From contig NZ_FRDA01000005.1 of assembly GCF_900143095.1 (NCBI RefSeq), positions 62,001 through 126,000 on the forward strand: a DNA stretch of 64,000 nt, written 5' to 3'. Below the pieces are notes generated by a model that worked only from the letters and a program-made list of their open reading frames with translations, did no database searches and had not been told where the DNA came from. Shown here piece after piece: positions 27,453 to 37,649 of this stretch. The DNA comes from Pseudomonas asturiensis (lineage in GTDB: Bacteria > Pseudomonadota > Gammaproteobacteria > Pseudomonadales > Pseudomonadaceae). The position numbers were made by a program, and so were the translations under genes. Each line of letters opens with the position of its first letter. The first letter of the stretch is position 1.

Positions 27453-29271
27453 TGACTCCACCGACGGCCTGCCAGCTGCCAACGACACACGCAATGACCG
27501 CTTGAGCTGGGCCGAAATTCGTCGGCTGGCACTGCGCCATAAAAAAGCTTTGTGGATAGCCAATGGTGTCGCCGTCATGGCGACGCTGTGCAGTGTGCCC
27601 ATCCCGTTGCTGCTGCCCTTGCTGGTGGATGAGGTATTGCTGGGGCGCGGCGATGCAGCGTTGAAGGTCATGGATCACCTGTTACCGGACAGCCTGCAGA
27701 AAGCGGCCGGCTATATCGGCCTGATGCTGCTGTTGACACTGGTGCTGCGAGCCGGGGCCTTGCTGTTCAGCGTTCTGCAGGCGCGGTTGTTCGCCCGGCT
27801 GTCAAAGGACATCGTCTATCGCATCCGCCTGCGCCTGATCGAGCGCCTCAAGCGTATTTCCCTGCGCGAATACGAAAGCCTGGGCAGCGGCACGGTCACT
27901 ACCCACCTGGTCACCGATCTGGACACGCTGGACAAGTTCGTCGGCGAAACCCTCAGCCGTCTTCTGGTGGCCACGCTGACCCTGGCGGGCACGGCCGGCA
28001 TCCTGATGTGGATGCACTGGAAGCTGGCGCTGCTGATCATGCTGTTCAACCCGTTGGTGATCTTTGCCACGGTCAGACTGGGCAAGCGGGTCAAACACCT
28101 GAAGAAACTGGAAAACGACAGCACCTCGCGTTTCACTCAGGCCCTGAGCGAGACCCTGGACGCAATACAGGAAGTGCGCGCGGGCAACCGTCAGGGTTTT
28201 TTTCTCGGTCGGCTGGGTGTCAAAGCCAGGGAAGTGCGTGACTATGCCGTTAACTCGCAATGGAAGAGCGACGCTTCCGGACGTGCCAGTGGGCTGTTGT
28301 TTCAGTTCGGAATCGACATCTTTCGTGCCGCGGCGATGCTCACGGTGCTGTTCTCCGACCTGTCCATCGGCCAGATGCTGGCTGTGTTCAGCTACCTGTG
28401 GTTCATGATGGCTCCGGTGGAGCAACTGCTTAATCTGCAGTACGCCTATTACGCGGCCGGCGGTGCCCTGACTCGCATCAATGAGCTGCTTGCCCGGGGC
28501 GACGAGCCTCAATACACCGGTAGCGCTGACCCTTTCACCGGTCAGGAAACCGTCGGCATCGAAGTGCGGGGTCTGAGTTTCGGTTATGGCGACGAGCTGG
28601 TGCTGGATCAATTGAACCTGTCGATCGCGCCGGGCGAGAAGGTGGCCATCGTGGGCGCCAGCGGCGGGGGCAAGAGCACACTGGTGCAACTGTTGTTGGG
28701 CCTGTATACCGCTCAGAACGGAACCATCCGTTTCGGCGGTGTGGCTCAGCAGGACATCGGTCTTGAACGGGTTCGTGAAAACGTTGCGGTGGTTCTGCAA
28801 CATCCGGCACTGTTTAACGACACCGTTCGCGCCAACCTGACCATGGGCCGCGAATGCACCGACGAAGCCTGCTGGCGGGCGCTGGAAGTGGCGCAGCTGG
28901 AATCTGTGGTTCGGGAGTTGCCGGCCGGACTGGACAGTGTCGTCGGACGCTCCGGGGTGCGCTTGTCTGGTGGGCAGCGCCAGCGAATGGCGATCGCGCG
29001 AATGGTGCTCTCCGATCCCAAGGTCGTCATCCTCGACGAGGCGACCTCAGCACTCGACGCCGCCACCGAGTACAACCTCCATCTGGCGCTGACGCGCTTC
29101 CTGCGCAGTCGTACCACGCTGATCATTGCACATCGTCTTTCCGCCGTTAAACAGGCCGACCGGGTACTGGTATTCGATGGCGGGCGCATCGCCGAAGAGG
29201 GTGGCCATCAGCAGTTGATCGAAGAAGGCGGTCTTTACGCCAAACTGTATGGCTATCTGCAACAAAGCTGA
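27445..29271 (+). CDS. ABC exporter, fused membrane and ATPase domains
   Basis: The 608-residue half-transporter has six membrane helices in residues 25-320 and a nucleotide-binding domain with Walker A GASGGGKST, Q-loop VVLQHPALFND, signature LSGGQRQRMAIARM, Walker B VVILDEATSALD and an H-loop IAHRLS. The GTG 27445 start overlaps the upstream stop (GTGCGTGA). It is MsbA/LmrA-like; the exported substrate is unknown. Confidence 0.88.
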   Translation: MRDDSTDGLPAANDTRNDRLSWAEIRRLALRHKKALWIANGVAVMATLCSVPIPLLLPLLVDEVLLGRGDAALKVMDHLLPDSLQKAAGYIGLMLLLTLVLRAGALLFSVLQARLFARLSKDIVYRIRLRLIERLKRISLREYESLGSGTVTTHLVTDLDTLDKFVGETLSRLLVATLTLAGTAGILMWMHWKLALLIMLFNPLVIFATVRLGKRVKHLKKLENDSTSRFTQALSETLDAIQEVRAGNRQGFFLGRLGVKAREVRDYAVNSQWKSDASGRASGLLFQFGIDIFRAAAMLTVLFSDLSIGQMLAVFSYLWFMMAPVEQLLNLQYAYYAAGGALTRINELLARGDEPQYTGSADPFTGQETVGIEVRGLSFGYGDELVLDQLNLSIAPGEKVAIVGASGGGKSTLVQLLLGLYTAQNGTIRFGGVAQQDIGLERVRENVAVVLQHPALFNDTVRANLTMGRECTDEACWRALEVAQLESVVRELPAGLDSVVGRSGVRLSGGQRQRMAIARMVLSDPKVVILDEATSALDAATEYNLHLALTRFLRSRTTLIIAHRLSAVKQADRVLVFDGGRIAEEGGHQQLIEEGGLYAKLYGYLQQS

Positions 29272-29395
29272 GACACGATCCCGCCCCTTTGCGGCATGGA
29301 TGTTTCAAATTTGAAAAAATCATGTGCCATCACTGATGGATTTAGCCTAGGCTCTGCTCAGGACGATCTTTTCAGGCATGTGGTGACGCGAACCC

Positions 29396-31858
29396 ATGAA
29401 GCAACCATGGACCTTTCCCAAGCCCCGCCTGACAGGCATCGTGTGGCCTTTCATTGCGGTCGCGCTGTTCCAGGCGCTGCTGGGATGCGTCAGCCTTTAC
29501 ACCATGTCTGCGGTGCGCAGCTACGTCGTCGGCGAGAGCCTGTGGTCCAAGGGTCAGAAAGATGCCATTCATTATCTGAGTCTCTACGCCAACTGGCACG
29601 ACGAACGTGATTATCTGAAATACCAGCAGGCCATTGCGGTTCCGCAGGGCGGACATGCGCTGCGCGAAGCACTGGACAGGCCCGTTCCATCGCTTTCCGA
29701 TGCCAGAGCCGGAATCATTCAGGGCGGCAATCACCCGGACGATGCCTCGGGCATTATCTGGATGTACCTCAACTTTCACGATTTCAGCTTCATGAAAACC
29801 GCTATCCGGTTCTGGGCCGTAGGGGATGACTATCTCGTCCAGCTCGACAGTCTGGCCGGACAGATTCATACGCGGATTCGTGAAGGGGCGGTGAGTCCGG
29901 CCGAAATGGAGCAATGGCGGGCGCAGATCAATGCCATCAACGAAGGCGTGGCACCTGCTGCCAAAGCGTTCAGTGACGCGCTTGGCGAGGGCTCCAGGTT
30001 CATTCTGAAGCTGCTGGTCGGGATCAATCTGGTGACCGCGGTGTTGCTGATCCTTCTGGCCTTTCTGAGGGTGCGTAAGCTGATTGCCCAGCGCCGCCTG
30101 TTTGCCGATGCCCTCCAGCTGGAGCGGGAGCGGGCGCAGATTACCCTGGAGTCGATTGGTGACGGGGTCATCACCACGGACATGAACGGCGCCATCGTCT
30201 ACATGAATCCCGCCGCCGAAGGTCTGACCCACTGGAAAAACGGCCAGGCCATCGGTTTGCCGCTGGCCGCGCTGTTCAACCTGCTGGACGAGAACGATCA
30301 GCGTGACAGCTCGACCCTGATTGATCACATCCTGGGTGGCAAGCTCAAGGGCGGCAGCGCCAACAGCAAGCTGATACAGCGGCTCGATGGCAGTACGGTT
30401 TCGGTTGCGCTGGTGGGATCACCGATCTACTCCGAAGGGGTCGTCAGCGGCGCGGTATTGGTGCTCCACGACATGACGCAGGAGCGCCAGTACATCGCCA
30501 ACCTGTCCTGGCAGGCGGCCCATGACGCGCTGACCGGGCTGGTCAACCGCAGTGAGTTCGAGCGTCGTCTCCAGCACGTGTTGAACAAAGGCGATACTGG
30601 CTACGCGAGTCATTGCCTGATGTTCCTGGATCTCGACCAATTCAAGCTGGTCAACGACACCAGCGGGCACGCAGCGGGCGACGAGCTGTTGCGGCATATT
30701 TGTCGGGCACTGCCCCAGGGCTTACGCGACGGCGACACCCTGGCCCGGTTGGGCGGCGACGAATTTGGCGTGCTGTTGACCGACTGTCCTGCCAACAAGG
30801 CCCACGAAATTGCCGAGACGCTGCGTCAGATAGTGCAGAACCTGCATTTCATGTGGAAAGGTCGACCCTTCGTCACTACCGTCAGCGTCGGTCTGGTGCA
30901 TCTGGGGGACGCGCCGGCTACGCTTGAAGCCAACCTTTGCGCAGCAGACATGGCGTGCTACATGGCCAAGGAAAAGGGGCGCAATCGGGTTCAGGTCTAC
31001 CGTCTCGACGATACGACACTGTCGATGCGCTCAGGGGAGATGGCCTGGATTCAGCGATTGCACATTGCCATGGATGAAAATCGGTTTTGCCTGTTTGCGC
31101 AGGAAATCGCATCGATTCAGCCCCACGGCGACAGTGTGAGGCATATCGAGATCCTGCTTCGTCTGCGCGATGAGTCCGGGCGCATGGTTGCGCCCGACAG
31201 CTTCATTCCTGCTGCCGAGCGCTACGGATTAATGACTACACTTGACCGGTGGGTCGTGCATAACGTGTTTCAGGTTATCGCCCGATGCATGAGCGAGGAA
31301 CGGCATCAGGCACCGCAGGCGCTGTGTGCGATCAATCTGTCCGGGTCGAGCATCGGTGACGATGCCTTTCTCGATTACCTGAAACTGCAGTTCAGAACGT
31401 TCGGTGTTGCGCCTGACATGATCTGCTTTGAAATCACCGAAACCAGCGCCATTGCCGATCTGGGCAACGCCATTCGATTCATCAATGAATTGAAAGCCCT
31501 CGGCTGTCTGTTTTCGCTGGACGATTTTTGTGCAGGCATGTCGTCTTTTGCCTACCTCAAACACCTGCCGGTCGACTTCCTGAAGATCGACGGCAGTTTC
31601 GTCAAGGACATGCTCGATAACCCGATCAACCAGGCCATGGTCGAGGTCATCAACAACATTGGGCATGTGATGGGTAAGCGCACGATCGCCGAGTTTGTAG
31701 AAACACCTCAGATTGAATCCGTGCTGAAGGAAATGGGCGTGGATTTTGCTCAGGGGTACCTGATAGGTCGTCCGACGCTGTTCACGTGCGAAAGCCTCTA
31801 CGCACCCCCGCTTCGACCCGTCCCGTTAATGTTCCATTCACCGGGAACGTTCAGTTAA
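29396..31858 (+). CDS. Membrane GGDEF/EAL c-di-GMP sensor with PAS domain
   Basis: An 820-residue inner-membrane protein: a helix near residues 14-37, a periplasmic sensor region, a second helix near 202-224, a PAS domain (about 240-350), GGDEF at residues 453-457 and an EAL domain from about 565. The inhibitory RxxD site (RDGD) lies five residues ahead of GGDEF. The EAL signature is EILLR (585-589), keeping the ExLxR pattern; NLSG, FEITE, LDDF, LKIDG and AEFVE are also kept, so phosphodiesterase activity is plausible. Layout resembles P. aeruginosa RbdA. Confidence 0.9.
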   Translation: MKQPWTFPKPRLTGIVWPFIAVALFQALLGCVSLYTMSAVRSYVVGESLWSKGQKDAIHYLSLYANWHDERDYLKYQQAIAVPQGGHALREALDRPVPSLSDARAGIIQGGNHPDDASGIIWMYLNFHDFSFMKTAIRFWAVGDDYLVQLDSLAGQIHTRIREGAVSPAEMEQWRAQINAINEGVAPAAKAFSDALGEGSRFILKLLVGINLVTAVLLILLAFLRVRKLIAQRRLFADALQLERERAQITLESIGDGVITTDMNGAIVYMNPAAEGLTHWKNGQAIGLPLAALFNLLDENDQRDSSTLIDHILGGKLKGGSANSKLIQRLDGSTVSVALVGSPIYSEGVVSGAVLVLHDMTQERQYIANLSWQAAHDALTGLVNRSEFERRLQHVLNKGDTGYASHCLMFLDLDQFKLVNDTSGHAAGDELLRHICRALPQGLRDGDTLARLGGDEFGVLLTDCPANKAHEIAETLRQIVQNLHFMWKGRPFVTTVSVGLVHLGDAPATLEANLCAADMACYMAKEKGRNRVQVYRLDDTTLSMRSGEMAWIQRLHIAMDENRFCLFAQEIASIQPHGDSVRHIEILLRLRDESGRMVAPDSFIPAAERYGLMTTLDRWVVHNVFQVIARCMSEERHQAPQALCAINLSGSSIGDDAFLDYLKLQFRTFGVAPDMICFEITETSAIADLGNAIRFINELKALGCLFSLDDFCAGMSSFAYLKHLPVDFLKIDGSFVKDMLDNPINQAMVEVINNIGHVMGKRTIAEFVETPQIESVLKEMGVDFAQGYLIGRPTLFTCESLYAPPLRPVPLMFHSPGTFS

Positions 31859-31887
31859 ATCGTATAGCCACTACAAGGAGCCACACA

Positions 31888-32673
31888 GTGATCGACACTT
31901 TCAACAGAACCGGTCCGCTCATGGAAGCCAGCAGTTATCCGGCCTGGGCCCAAAAGCTGATCAAGGACTGCGCCCCGGCAAAGGCCCGCGTGGTTGAGCA
32001 CGAGCTGTACCAGAAAATGCGTGATGCAACCCTGAGCCCTAAAATCATGCGCCATTACCTGATCGGTGGCTGGCCCGTGGTTGAGCAGTTTGCGGTGTAC
32101 ATGGCCAAGAACCTGACCAAGACCCGCTTTGGTCGTCATCCTGGTGAAGACATGGCGCGCCGCTGGTTGATGCGTAACATCCGTGTCGAACTCAATCATG
32201 CCGACTATTGGGTCAACTGGTGCGCTGCCCACGACGTGACACTTGAGAACCTGCATGACCAGCAGGTTTCGCCAGAGCTGCACGCACTCAGTCACTGGTG
32301 CTGGCAGACCAGTTCTTCGGACTCATTGGCGGTGGCCATGGCTGCCACTAACTACGCCATCGAGGGGGCAACCGGCGAGTGGTCGGCGGTGGTGTGTTCG
32401 ACCGGTGCCTATGCCGACGCATTTCCTGAAGACACGCGCAAGAAAGCCATGAAATGGCTCAAGATGCATGCTCAATATGATGATGCGCACCCTTGGGAGG
32501 CGCTGGAGATCATTTGTACACTGGTCGGTAATGAGGCCAGCGTGCAGTTGCAGGCCGAGCTGCGTCAGGCGGTTACCAAGAGCTATGACTACATGTACCT
32601 GTTTCTGGAACGCTGTATGCAGCTGGAGAAGGTCAAGCCAGCGCGTGAGCGTGCAACGGCCGTGGAGGCCTGA
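31888..32673 (+). CDS. TenA/heme-oxygenase-fold protein
   Basis: A 261-residue all-helical protein from GTG 31888, with AAGGAG 12 bases upstream. Segments such as LIGGWPVVEQFAVYMAKNL, RNIRVELNHADYWVNW, NYAIEGATGEWSAV and YDDAHPWEALEII resemble TenA/PqqC-type helical bundles with His/Glu metal or cofactor ligands. It follows the GGDEF/EAL gene by 29 bases, so they are probably co-transcribed. The reaction is unknown; iron-containing redox enzyme is one option. Confidence 0.7.
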   Translation: MIDTFNRTGPLMEASSYPAWAQKLIKDCAPAKARVVEHELYQKMRDATLSPKIMRHYLIGGWPVVEQFAVYMAKNLTKTRFGRHPGEDMARRWLMRNIRVELNHADYWVNWCAAHDVTLENLHDQQVSPELHALSHWCWQTSSSDSLAVAMAATNYAIEGATGEWSAVVCSTGAYADAFPEDTRKKAMKWLKMHAQYDDAHPWEALEIICTLVGNEASVQLQAELRQAVTKSYDYMYLFLERCMQLEKVKPARERATAVEA

Positions 32674-32700
32674 ACACGCCGTCAGGGGCTGTCCCCGCCG

Positions 32701-33627
32701 TCAGCTGGCGATTGCCAGGCGGTTGCGACCCTGACGTTTTGCAACGTAGAGGGCGTCGTCTGCCCGTCGTAACAGGCTGTCGGCGGTTTCTGCCGACAGC
32801 AGTGTCGAGCAGCCCAGGCTCATGGTCATCGCGAGGTCGGGAGCCGTCTGGTCAAACTCCAGGTCCAGAACGGCCTGACGCAGGCGCTCGCCTACCAATG
32901 CAGCGCCATCGCCGTCAGTGTTGGACAGAATCACGACGAACTCTTCCCCGCCATAGCGAAATATCCGGTCTACGTTACGCAACTGTGTCTTGAGCGTGAC
33001 GGCGATGGTTCGGAGCACTTCATCGCCCATTTGATGGCCGTAACGGTCGTTCACTTTCTTGAAATGATCAATGTCGAGCATCAGCACGGACAACGGTTGC
33101 TTGTGGCGACGCGCGATGTCCACTTCGCGCGGCAGGTTCTGATCCATCGATATGCGATTGCCGGTACTGGTCAGCGGATCGCGCAATGCGCTTTGCGTGG
33201 CGATTCGATACAGCAGGGCATTGAGCAATGGATACAGCAGGCAGGCGAGCAGGCTTTCAACGTCGCTCATCTGCTGCGCGTCGAAGGGTTCGGCCGTCTG
33301 GAACTCCAGTTGCCCGATGTCTTCGCCTTCATGACGCAAATGAAAGTGAGTGATGAACGACGCGTCCTCGCCCAGCCTCAGGTGCAGGTCGCTTTCTGCA
33401 TGCCGATACACAACACCGCTCAGCGGCAGCAGTCGCTGAATGCCCTGGAAGAACAGTGTCAGTATGCGTTCTGCTTCAAGGCTGGTCTGCAGTTGCAGGC
33501 CTAGCTGTTTGATCAGCTCAGGCAGAGTAACGGGCGGCAGTACGGCATTGGGACGATGTTGAAACCCCAGGCGCTGCAACCTGGCAGTATCGAAATCGAT
33601 TGCATGGGTCTGGGTAAGAGAAATCAT
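32701..33627 (-). CDS. GGDEF diguanylate cyclase
   Basis: A 308-residue cytoplasmic protein with an N-terminal GAF-like sensor region (about residues 40-150) and a GGDEF domain with active site GGEEF, preceded by the inhibitory RxxD site (RNVD) at the usual five-residue spacing. LDIDHFKKVNDRYGHQMGDEVL holds the metal-binding Asp. It should make c-di-GMP. ATG 33627 follows GAGGAG. It converges with the TenA-like gene. Confidence 0.9.
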   Translation of the reverse strand: MISLTQTHAIDFDTARLQRLGFQHRPNAVLPPVTLPELIKQLGLQLQTSLEAERILTLFFQGIQRLLPLSGVVYRHAESDLHLRLGEDASFITHFHLRHEGEDIGQLEFQTAEPFDAQQMSDVESLLACLLYPLLNALLYRIATQSALRDPLTSTGNRISMDQNLPREVDIARRHKQPLSVLMLDIDHFKKVNDRYGHQMGDEVLRTIAVTLKTQLRNVDRIFRYGGEEFVVILSNTDGDGAALVGERLRQAVLDLEFDQTAPDLAMTMSLGCSTLLSAETADSLLRRADDALYVAKRQGRNRLAIAS

Positions 33628-33953
33628 CTCTTCGCTCCTCAGCACGTATGACTGGCTTGGCAGGGTTAGAGCGAAAGTCGTGCCATTCGGTTCATTTATC
33701 GGCCGGGATATTTAAAATCAGTGGGTTAGCGTAGTGCGCAGGCAGCAGGTGATCCTGGGGACGGCGACTTCTTGACGGAGCTTCGTGGCGCAGCAGTGCA
33801 ACGGTTGGAAGGCGGCTGACTGGCGATTCGTCTCTTGCGGCGATGCGTCAGTGGCTGAACTGACGCGATCACCGGCAAGTTGCCTCCCATGGTCGTGTAT
33901 CCGCTGCGAGGCAGTTCAACGCCGAAGGTGCTTTATCGGCTGTTTGACGAGCC
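33628..33953. other. Gap with a degenerate REP pair
   Basis: No supported gene. It holds the promoter side of the GGDEF gene and a degenerate inverted REP pair at 33805-33889. The frame at 33785-33982 looks like noise. Confidence 0.5.
33805..33889. repeat. Degenerate REP doublet
   Basis: Left arm GGAAGGCGGCTGACTGGCGAT and right arm GATCACCGGCAAGTTGCCTCC are imperfect inverted copies of the REP core seen at 1854-1947. Between them is a perfect 7-bp stem (GCGTCAG/CTGACGC, 33845-33866). Confidence 0.5.
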
Positions 33954-34694
33954 TTACTGCGCGTTCAATGCCTGTCCATTGACGTTGTTGCTGTCCGGTC
34001 CCATCAGGTACAGATACACCGGCATGATTTCTTCCGGGGCGGGATTGTTCAGCGGGTTTTCCGCCGGGTAGGCCTGGGCGCGCATGCGGGTGCGGGTGCC
34101 GCCGGGGTTGATGCTGTTGGCGCGCACGCCAGTAACGCCTTCCAGCTCGTCGGCCAGGGTCTGCATCAGGCCTTCGGTGGCGAACTTCGACACGCCATAG
34201 GCGCCCCAGTGGGCACGGCCCTTGCGGCCGACGCTGCTGGAGGTGAACACCACCGAGGCGTCTTCTGCACGCTTGAGCAGTGGCAGCAACGCCTGAGTGA
34301 GCATGAACGTCGCATTGACGTTGACGTGCATCACGCGTGCGAACTCCTCGCTGGATAGCTGCTCCAGCGGGGTGCGCGGACCGATGATCGAGGCGTTGTG
34401 CAGCAGGCCGTGGAGATGGCCGAACTCGGTTTCGATCATCATCGCCAGCTCTGCATACTGTTGCGGCAGGGCAGTCTCGAGATCGAACGGGATAACCACA
34501 GGCTGCGGCTGATCGCAGGCTTCGATCTCGTCGTAGACCTGCGTGAGGTTGGCTTCGGTTTTGCCCAGCAGCAGGACGGTGGCACCGTGTGCTGCGTAGG
34601 TTTTTGCTGCGGCAGCACCAATGCCGCGGCCAGCGCCGGTCACCAGAATCACCCGGTCCTTGAGCAGGCCCGGGCGAGCGGAATAGTCAAACAT
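33954..34694 (-). CDS. yciK: YciK-family short-chain oxidoreductase
   Basis: A 246-residue SDR protein: cofactor loop VTGAGRGIGAAAA, LHNAS, the catalytic Ser in VVFTSSSVG, and YxxxK in WGAYGVSKFA. YciK proteins are conserved NAD(P)-dependent oxidoreductases of unsettled substrate. It is the last gene of the mtaD-ubiG-mupP-yciK run on the minus strand, 27 bases after mupP. Confidence 0.85.
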   Translation of the reverse strand: MFDYSARPGLLKDRVILVTGAGRGIGAAAAKTYAAHGATVLLLGKTEANLTQVYDEIEACDQPQPVVIPFDLETALPQQYAELAMMIETEFGHLHGLLHNASIIGPRTPLEQLSSEEFARVMHVNVNATFMLTQALLPLLKRAEDASVVFTSSSVGRKGRAHWGAYGVSKFATEGLMQTLADELEGVTGVRANSINPGGTRTRMRAQAYPAENPLNNPAPEEIMPVYLYLMGPDSNNVNGQALNAQ

Positions 34695-34721
34695 GAAAGA
34701 CCTCGAACGATTGTTTGCGGC

Positions 34722-35393
34722 TCAGCAACTGCACAGGGCGTTATCCAGCACCTTGCGCAGTTCCAGCGGGTGATCGACCACGACGTCAGCGCCCCAGTGA
34801 TCGGGATTGTCGTTAGGGTGGATATAACCGTAGCGCACGGCGGCCGTTCGGGTGCCTGCGTCGCGACCGGATTCGATGTCGCGCAGATCGTCGCCGACGA
34901 ACAGGACGCTGGCGGGATCCAGCTCCAGCCTTTTGCACGCCAGGATCAACGGCTCAGGATGGGGCTTGCTGTGTGTGACGTGATCCGGGCAGATCAGCAG
35001 CGCCGAGCGTTCGGCCAGGCCGAGCTGCTGCATGATCGGTTCGGCAAACCGTACCGGCTTGTTGGTGACCACGCCCCAGATCAGTCCGGCCTTCTCGATA
35101 TCGGCCAGCAGCTCGGCCATGCCGTCGAACAGCTTGCTGTGCACGGCGCAGTCGCGTTGATAGCGCTCCAGAAACTCCAGGCGCAGGGCCTCGAATTCCG
35201 GCTCGTTCGGTGACATCGCGAAGGTCGCTGCGACCATGGCTTTGGCGCCGCCTGATATTTCATCGCGAATCAGCTTGTCCGACACTGCCGGAAAACCGCG
35301 ATCAGCCAGCATCGCCTGGGAAATGGCGATGAAGTCCGGTGCGGTGTCGAGCAGTGTGCCGTCCATGTCGAATAAAACCGCTCTCAAGCGCAT
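34722..35393 (-). CDS. mupP: N-acetylmuramic acid 6-phosphate phosphatase
   Basis: A 223-residue HAD phosphatase with motif [12 protein letters not shown], motif II VVTNKP and motif [17 protein letters not shown]. In Pseudomonas the HAD gene directly after ubiG is MupP, which dephosphorylates MurNAc-6-P in the peptidoglycan recycling route that bypasses de novo UDP-MurNAc synthesis. The sequence alone would also fit phosphoglycolate phosphatase; position favours MupP. Three bases separate it from ubiG. Confidence 0.85.
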   Translation of the reverse strand: MRLRAVLFDMDGTLLDTAPDFIAISQAMLADRGFPAVSDKLIRDEISGGAKAMVAATFAMSPNEPEFEALRLEFLERYQRDCAVHSKLFDGMAELLADIEKAGLIWGVVTNKPVRFAEPIMQQLGLAERSALLICPDHVTHSKPHPEPLILACKRLELDPASVLFVGDDLRDIESGRDAGTRTAAVRYGYIHPNDNPDHWGADVVVDHPLELRKVLDNALCSC

Positions 35394-35396
35394 GCC

Positions 35397-36095
35397 TTAG
35401 GCCTCCCGAAGGGTCTGGATCATGTAGTTGACGTCGACATCCGAGGCCAGCTTGTAGTGTTTGGTCAGCGGGTTGTAGGTCAGGCCGATGATATCCTTGA
35501 CCTGCAGGCCGGCATCGCGGCTCCAGGCACCCAGCTCGGAGGGGCGGATGAACTTCTTGAAGTCGTGCGTGCCGCGCGGCAGCAGGCCCAGAATGTACTC
35601 GGCACCGACTACGGCGAACAGGTAGGCCTTCGGGTTGCGGTTGATGGTCGAGAAGAAGACCTGGCCGCCCGGCTTGACCATGCGGTAGCAGGCGCGAATC
35701 ACCGAGGATGGGTCCGGCACGTGTTCCAGCATTTCCAGGCAGGTCACCACGTCGAATTGCTCGGGCATTTCCTCGGCCATGTCTTCGGCGGTGATCTGCC
35801 GATACTCGACGCTGACACCCGACTCCAGCTGGTGCAACTGGGCAACGGCCAATGGCGCTTCGCCCATGTCGATACCGGTCACGGTTGCGCCCCGCAGCGC
35901 CATGGCTTCACTGAGGATGCCGCCGCCGCAGCCGACGTCGAGGACCTTCTTGCCCGCCAGATTGACGCGTTCGTCGATCCAGTTGACGCGCAGCGGATTG
36001 ATATCGTGCAGCGGCTTGAATTCGCTCTCGCGGTCCCACCAGCGATGGGCCAGGGCCTCGAATTTGGCGATTTCTGCGCGGTCGACGTTGCTCAT
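35397..36095 (-). CDS. ubiG: Ubiquinone biosynthesis O-methyltransferase
   Basis: UbiG performs both O-methylations of ubiquinone synthesis. The 232-residue class I methyltransferase has [25 protein letters not shown], the SAM loop [16 protein letters not shown], and the late block [23 protein letters not shown]...FIRPSEL. ATG 36095 gives the usual length; an in-frame ATG at 36131 is less likely. Confidence 0.95.
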   Translation of the reverse strand: MSNVDRAEIAKFEALAHRWWDRESEFKPLHDINPLRVNWIDERVNLAGKKVLDVGCGGGILSEAMALRGATVTGIDMGEAPLAVAQLHQLESGVSVEYRQITAEDMAEEMPEQFDVVTCLEMLEHVPDPSSVIRACYRMVKPGGQVFFSTINRNPKAYLFAVVGAEYILGLLPRGTHDFKKFIRPSELGAWSRDAGLQVKDIIGLTYNPLTKHYKLASDVDVNYMIQTLREA

Positions 36096-36178
36096 GGGGT
36101 ATGCCTCTTGAACTTGAAATTCGGTTTTCATCTGTCCGGCTATAGATAACCAGACAGTCTTCTGTTCGGTTTGATCGG

Positions 36179-37531
36179 TCAGCGCGCTTCTTTGCCGTGC
36201 CCGGACGTTTGTCCGCTAATGCGCCGACCCCAGGCCATGGCCGTGTCGCGCAGCGCCTGTTCGTCCATCCGGGTCAGGCGGCGATCTTCGAGCAGGGGTT
36301 TGCCGGCGACCCAGACGTGGCTCACACAGTCGCGGCCTGTTGCATATATAAGCTGGGAAACCGCGTCGTAGATGGGCTGCTGGGCCAGGCCGGACAGGTC
36401 GAACGCGACCATGTCGGCGGCTTTGCCCAGCTCCAGCGAGCCGGTTTCAGCCTGGATGCCCAGCGCCCGTGCGCCATTGAGCGTCGCCATGCGCAGCGCC
36501 CGGTGGGCATCCAGGGCGGTCGCCGAGCCGGCAACGGCCTTGGCGAGCAGGGCGGCGGTGCGGGTTTCTCCCAGCAGGTCCAGGTCATTGTTGCTGGCTG
36601 CGCCATCGGTGCCGACGGCCACATTGACGCCGGCCTGCCACAGACGCTCGACCGGACAGAAACCGCTGGCCAGCTTCAGGTTGGACTCGGGGCAGTGGAT
36701 GATGTGGGTATTGCTCTCGACCAGCAGGGCCAGGTCGTCATCGCTGATCTGGGTCATGTGTACGGCCTGAAAACGCGGTCCGAGCATGCCCAGGCGATGC
36801 AGGCGCGCCAGCGGTCGTTCCTGATGCTGCTCGACGGCTTGCGCGACCTCGAACGCTGTCTCATGGACATGCATCTGGATGGTGGCGTCAAGTTCATCGG
36901 CGATGACCCGCACCTTCTCCAGGTTCTCGTCACCCACGGTATAAGGCGCGTGTGGGCCGAAGGCAATCTTGATCCGCGGATGGTGAGCGAGGTCGTTGAA
37001 CAGCTCGATCCCGGCGTGCAACGCTTCGTCGGTGGTGCGGGCACCGGGAATCGGAAAGTCCAGCACCGGCACCGTGATCTGGGCGCGCATGCCACTGACA
37101 TGCACCCGCTCAGCGGCGACCTTGGGGTAAAAGTACATGTCGGAGAAGCAGGTGATGCCGCCCTTGAGCTGCTCGGCGATGGCCAGGTCGGTGCCATCAC
37201 GCACGAAGTCTTCATCGACCCATTTGCCTTCGGCAGGCCAGATGTGGTCCTGCAGCCAGGTCATCAATGGCAGGTCGTCTGCCAGCCCGCGAAACAGGGT
37301 CATGGCGGCGTGGCCGTGGGCATTGATCAGGCCGGGGGCAAGCAGCGTCTGTGGAAGCTCCTGAACCTGCGATGCGCTCAGCTTCAGTGCCTCGGCCCTG
37401 GGGCCGATATAGACGATAAGCCCGTCGCGTATGCCGATGCCGTGCTCCTTGAGGACCACCCCTGCAGGCTCGACCGGTACCAGCCAGGTGGGCAGTAGCA
37501 AAAGGTCGAGCGGGGCTGTGGCGTTCGGCAT
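36179..37531 (-). CDS. mtaD: Methylthioadenosine/S-adenosylhomocysteine deaminase-type amidohydrolase
   Basis: A 450-residue amidohydrolase of the TRZ/ATZ family: metal ligands in [17 protein letters not shown] (HxH), [11 protein letters not shown], and the Asp in [14 protein letters not shown]. The closely placed P. aeruginosa orthologue (PA3170) has been reported to deaminate methylthioadenosine, feeding a methylthioinosine route. It is divergent from mtnA, 118 bases away, which fits a shared role in methylthioadenosine salvage. Confidence 0.82.
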   Translation of the reverse strand: MPNATAPLDLLLLPTWLVPVEPAGVVLKEHGIGIRDGLIVYIGPRAEALKLSASQVQELPQTLLAPGLINAHGHAAMTLFRGLADDLPLMTWLQDHIWPAEGKWVDEDFVRDGTDLAIAEQLKGGITCFSDMYFYPKVAAERVHVSGMRAQITVPVLDFPIPGARTTDEALHAGIELFNDLAHHPRIKIAFGPHAPYTVGDENLEKVRVIADELDATIQMHVHETAFEVAQAVEQHQERPLARLHRLGMLGPRFQAVHMTQISDDDLALLVESNTHIIHCPESNLKLASGFCPVERLWQAGVNVAVGTDGAASNNDLDLLGETRTAALLAKAVAGSATALDAHRALRMATLNGARALGIQAETGSLELGKAADMVAFDLSGLAQQPIYDAVSQLIYATGRDCVSHVWVAGKPLLEDRRLTRMDEQALRDTAMAWGRRISGQTSGHGKEAR

Positions 37532-37649
37532 GACAAGGTTTCCAGAGCTTATTACGGTGACGGCGAAGTATACCCGAGCGTCTTGGCGGGCGGCTCGCTA
37601 TAATCAGCCGCTTTTGATTCTGGCTTTGGATTTCAAGATGGAGTGGGCG

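Noticed and set aside
36197-37498. Long plus-strand frame opposite mtaD
   Set aside because: Antisense shadow of a well-supported amidohydrolase.
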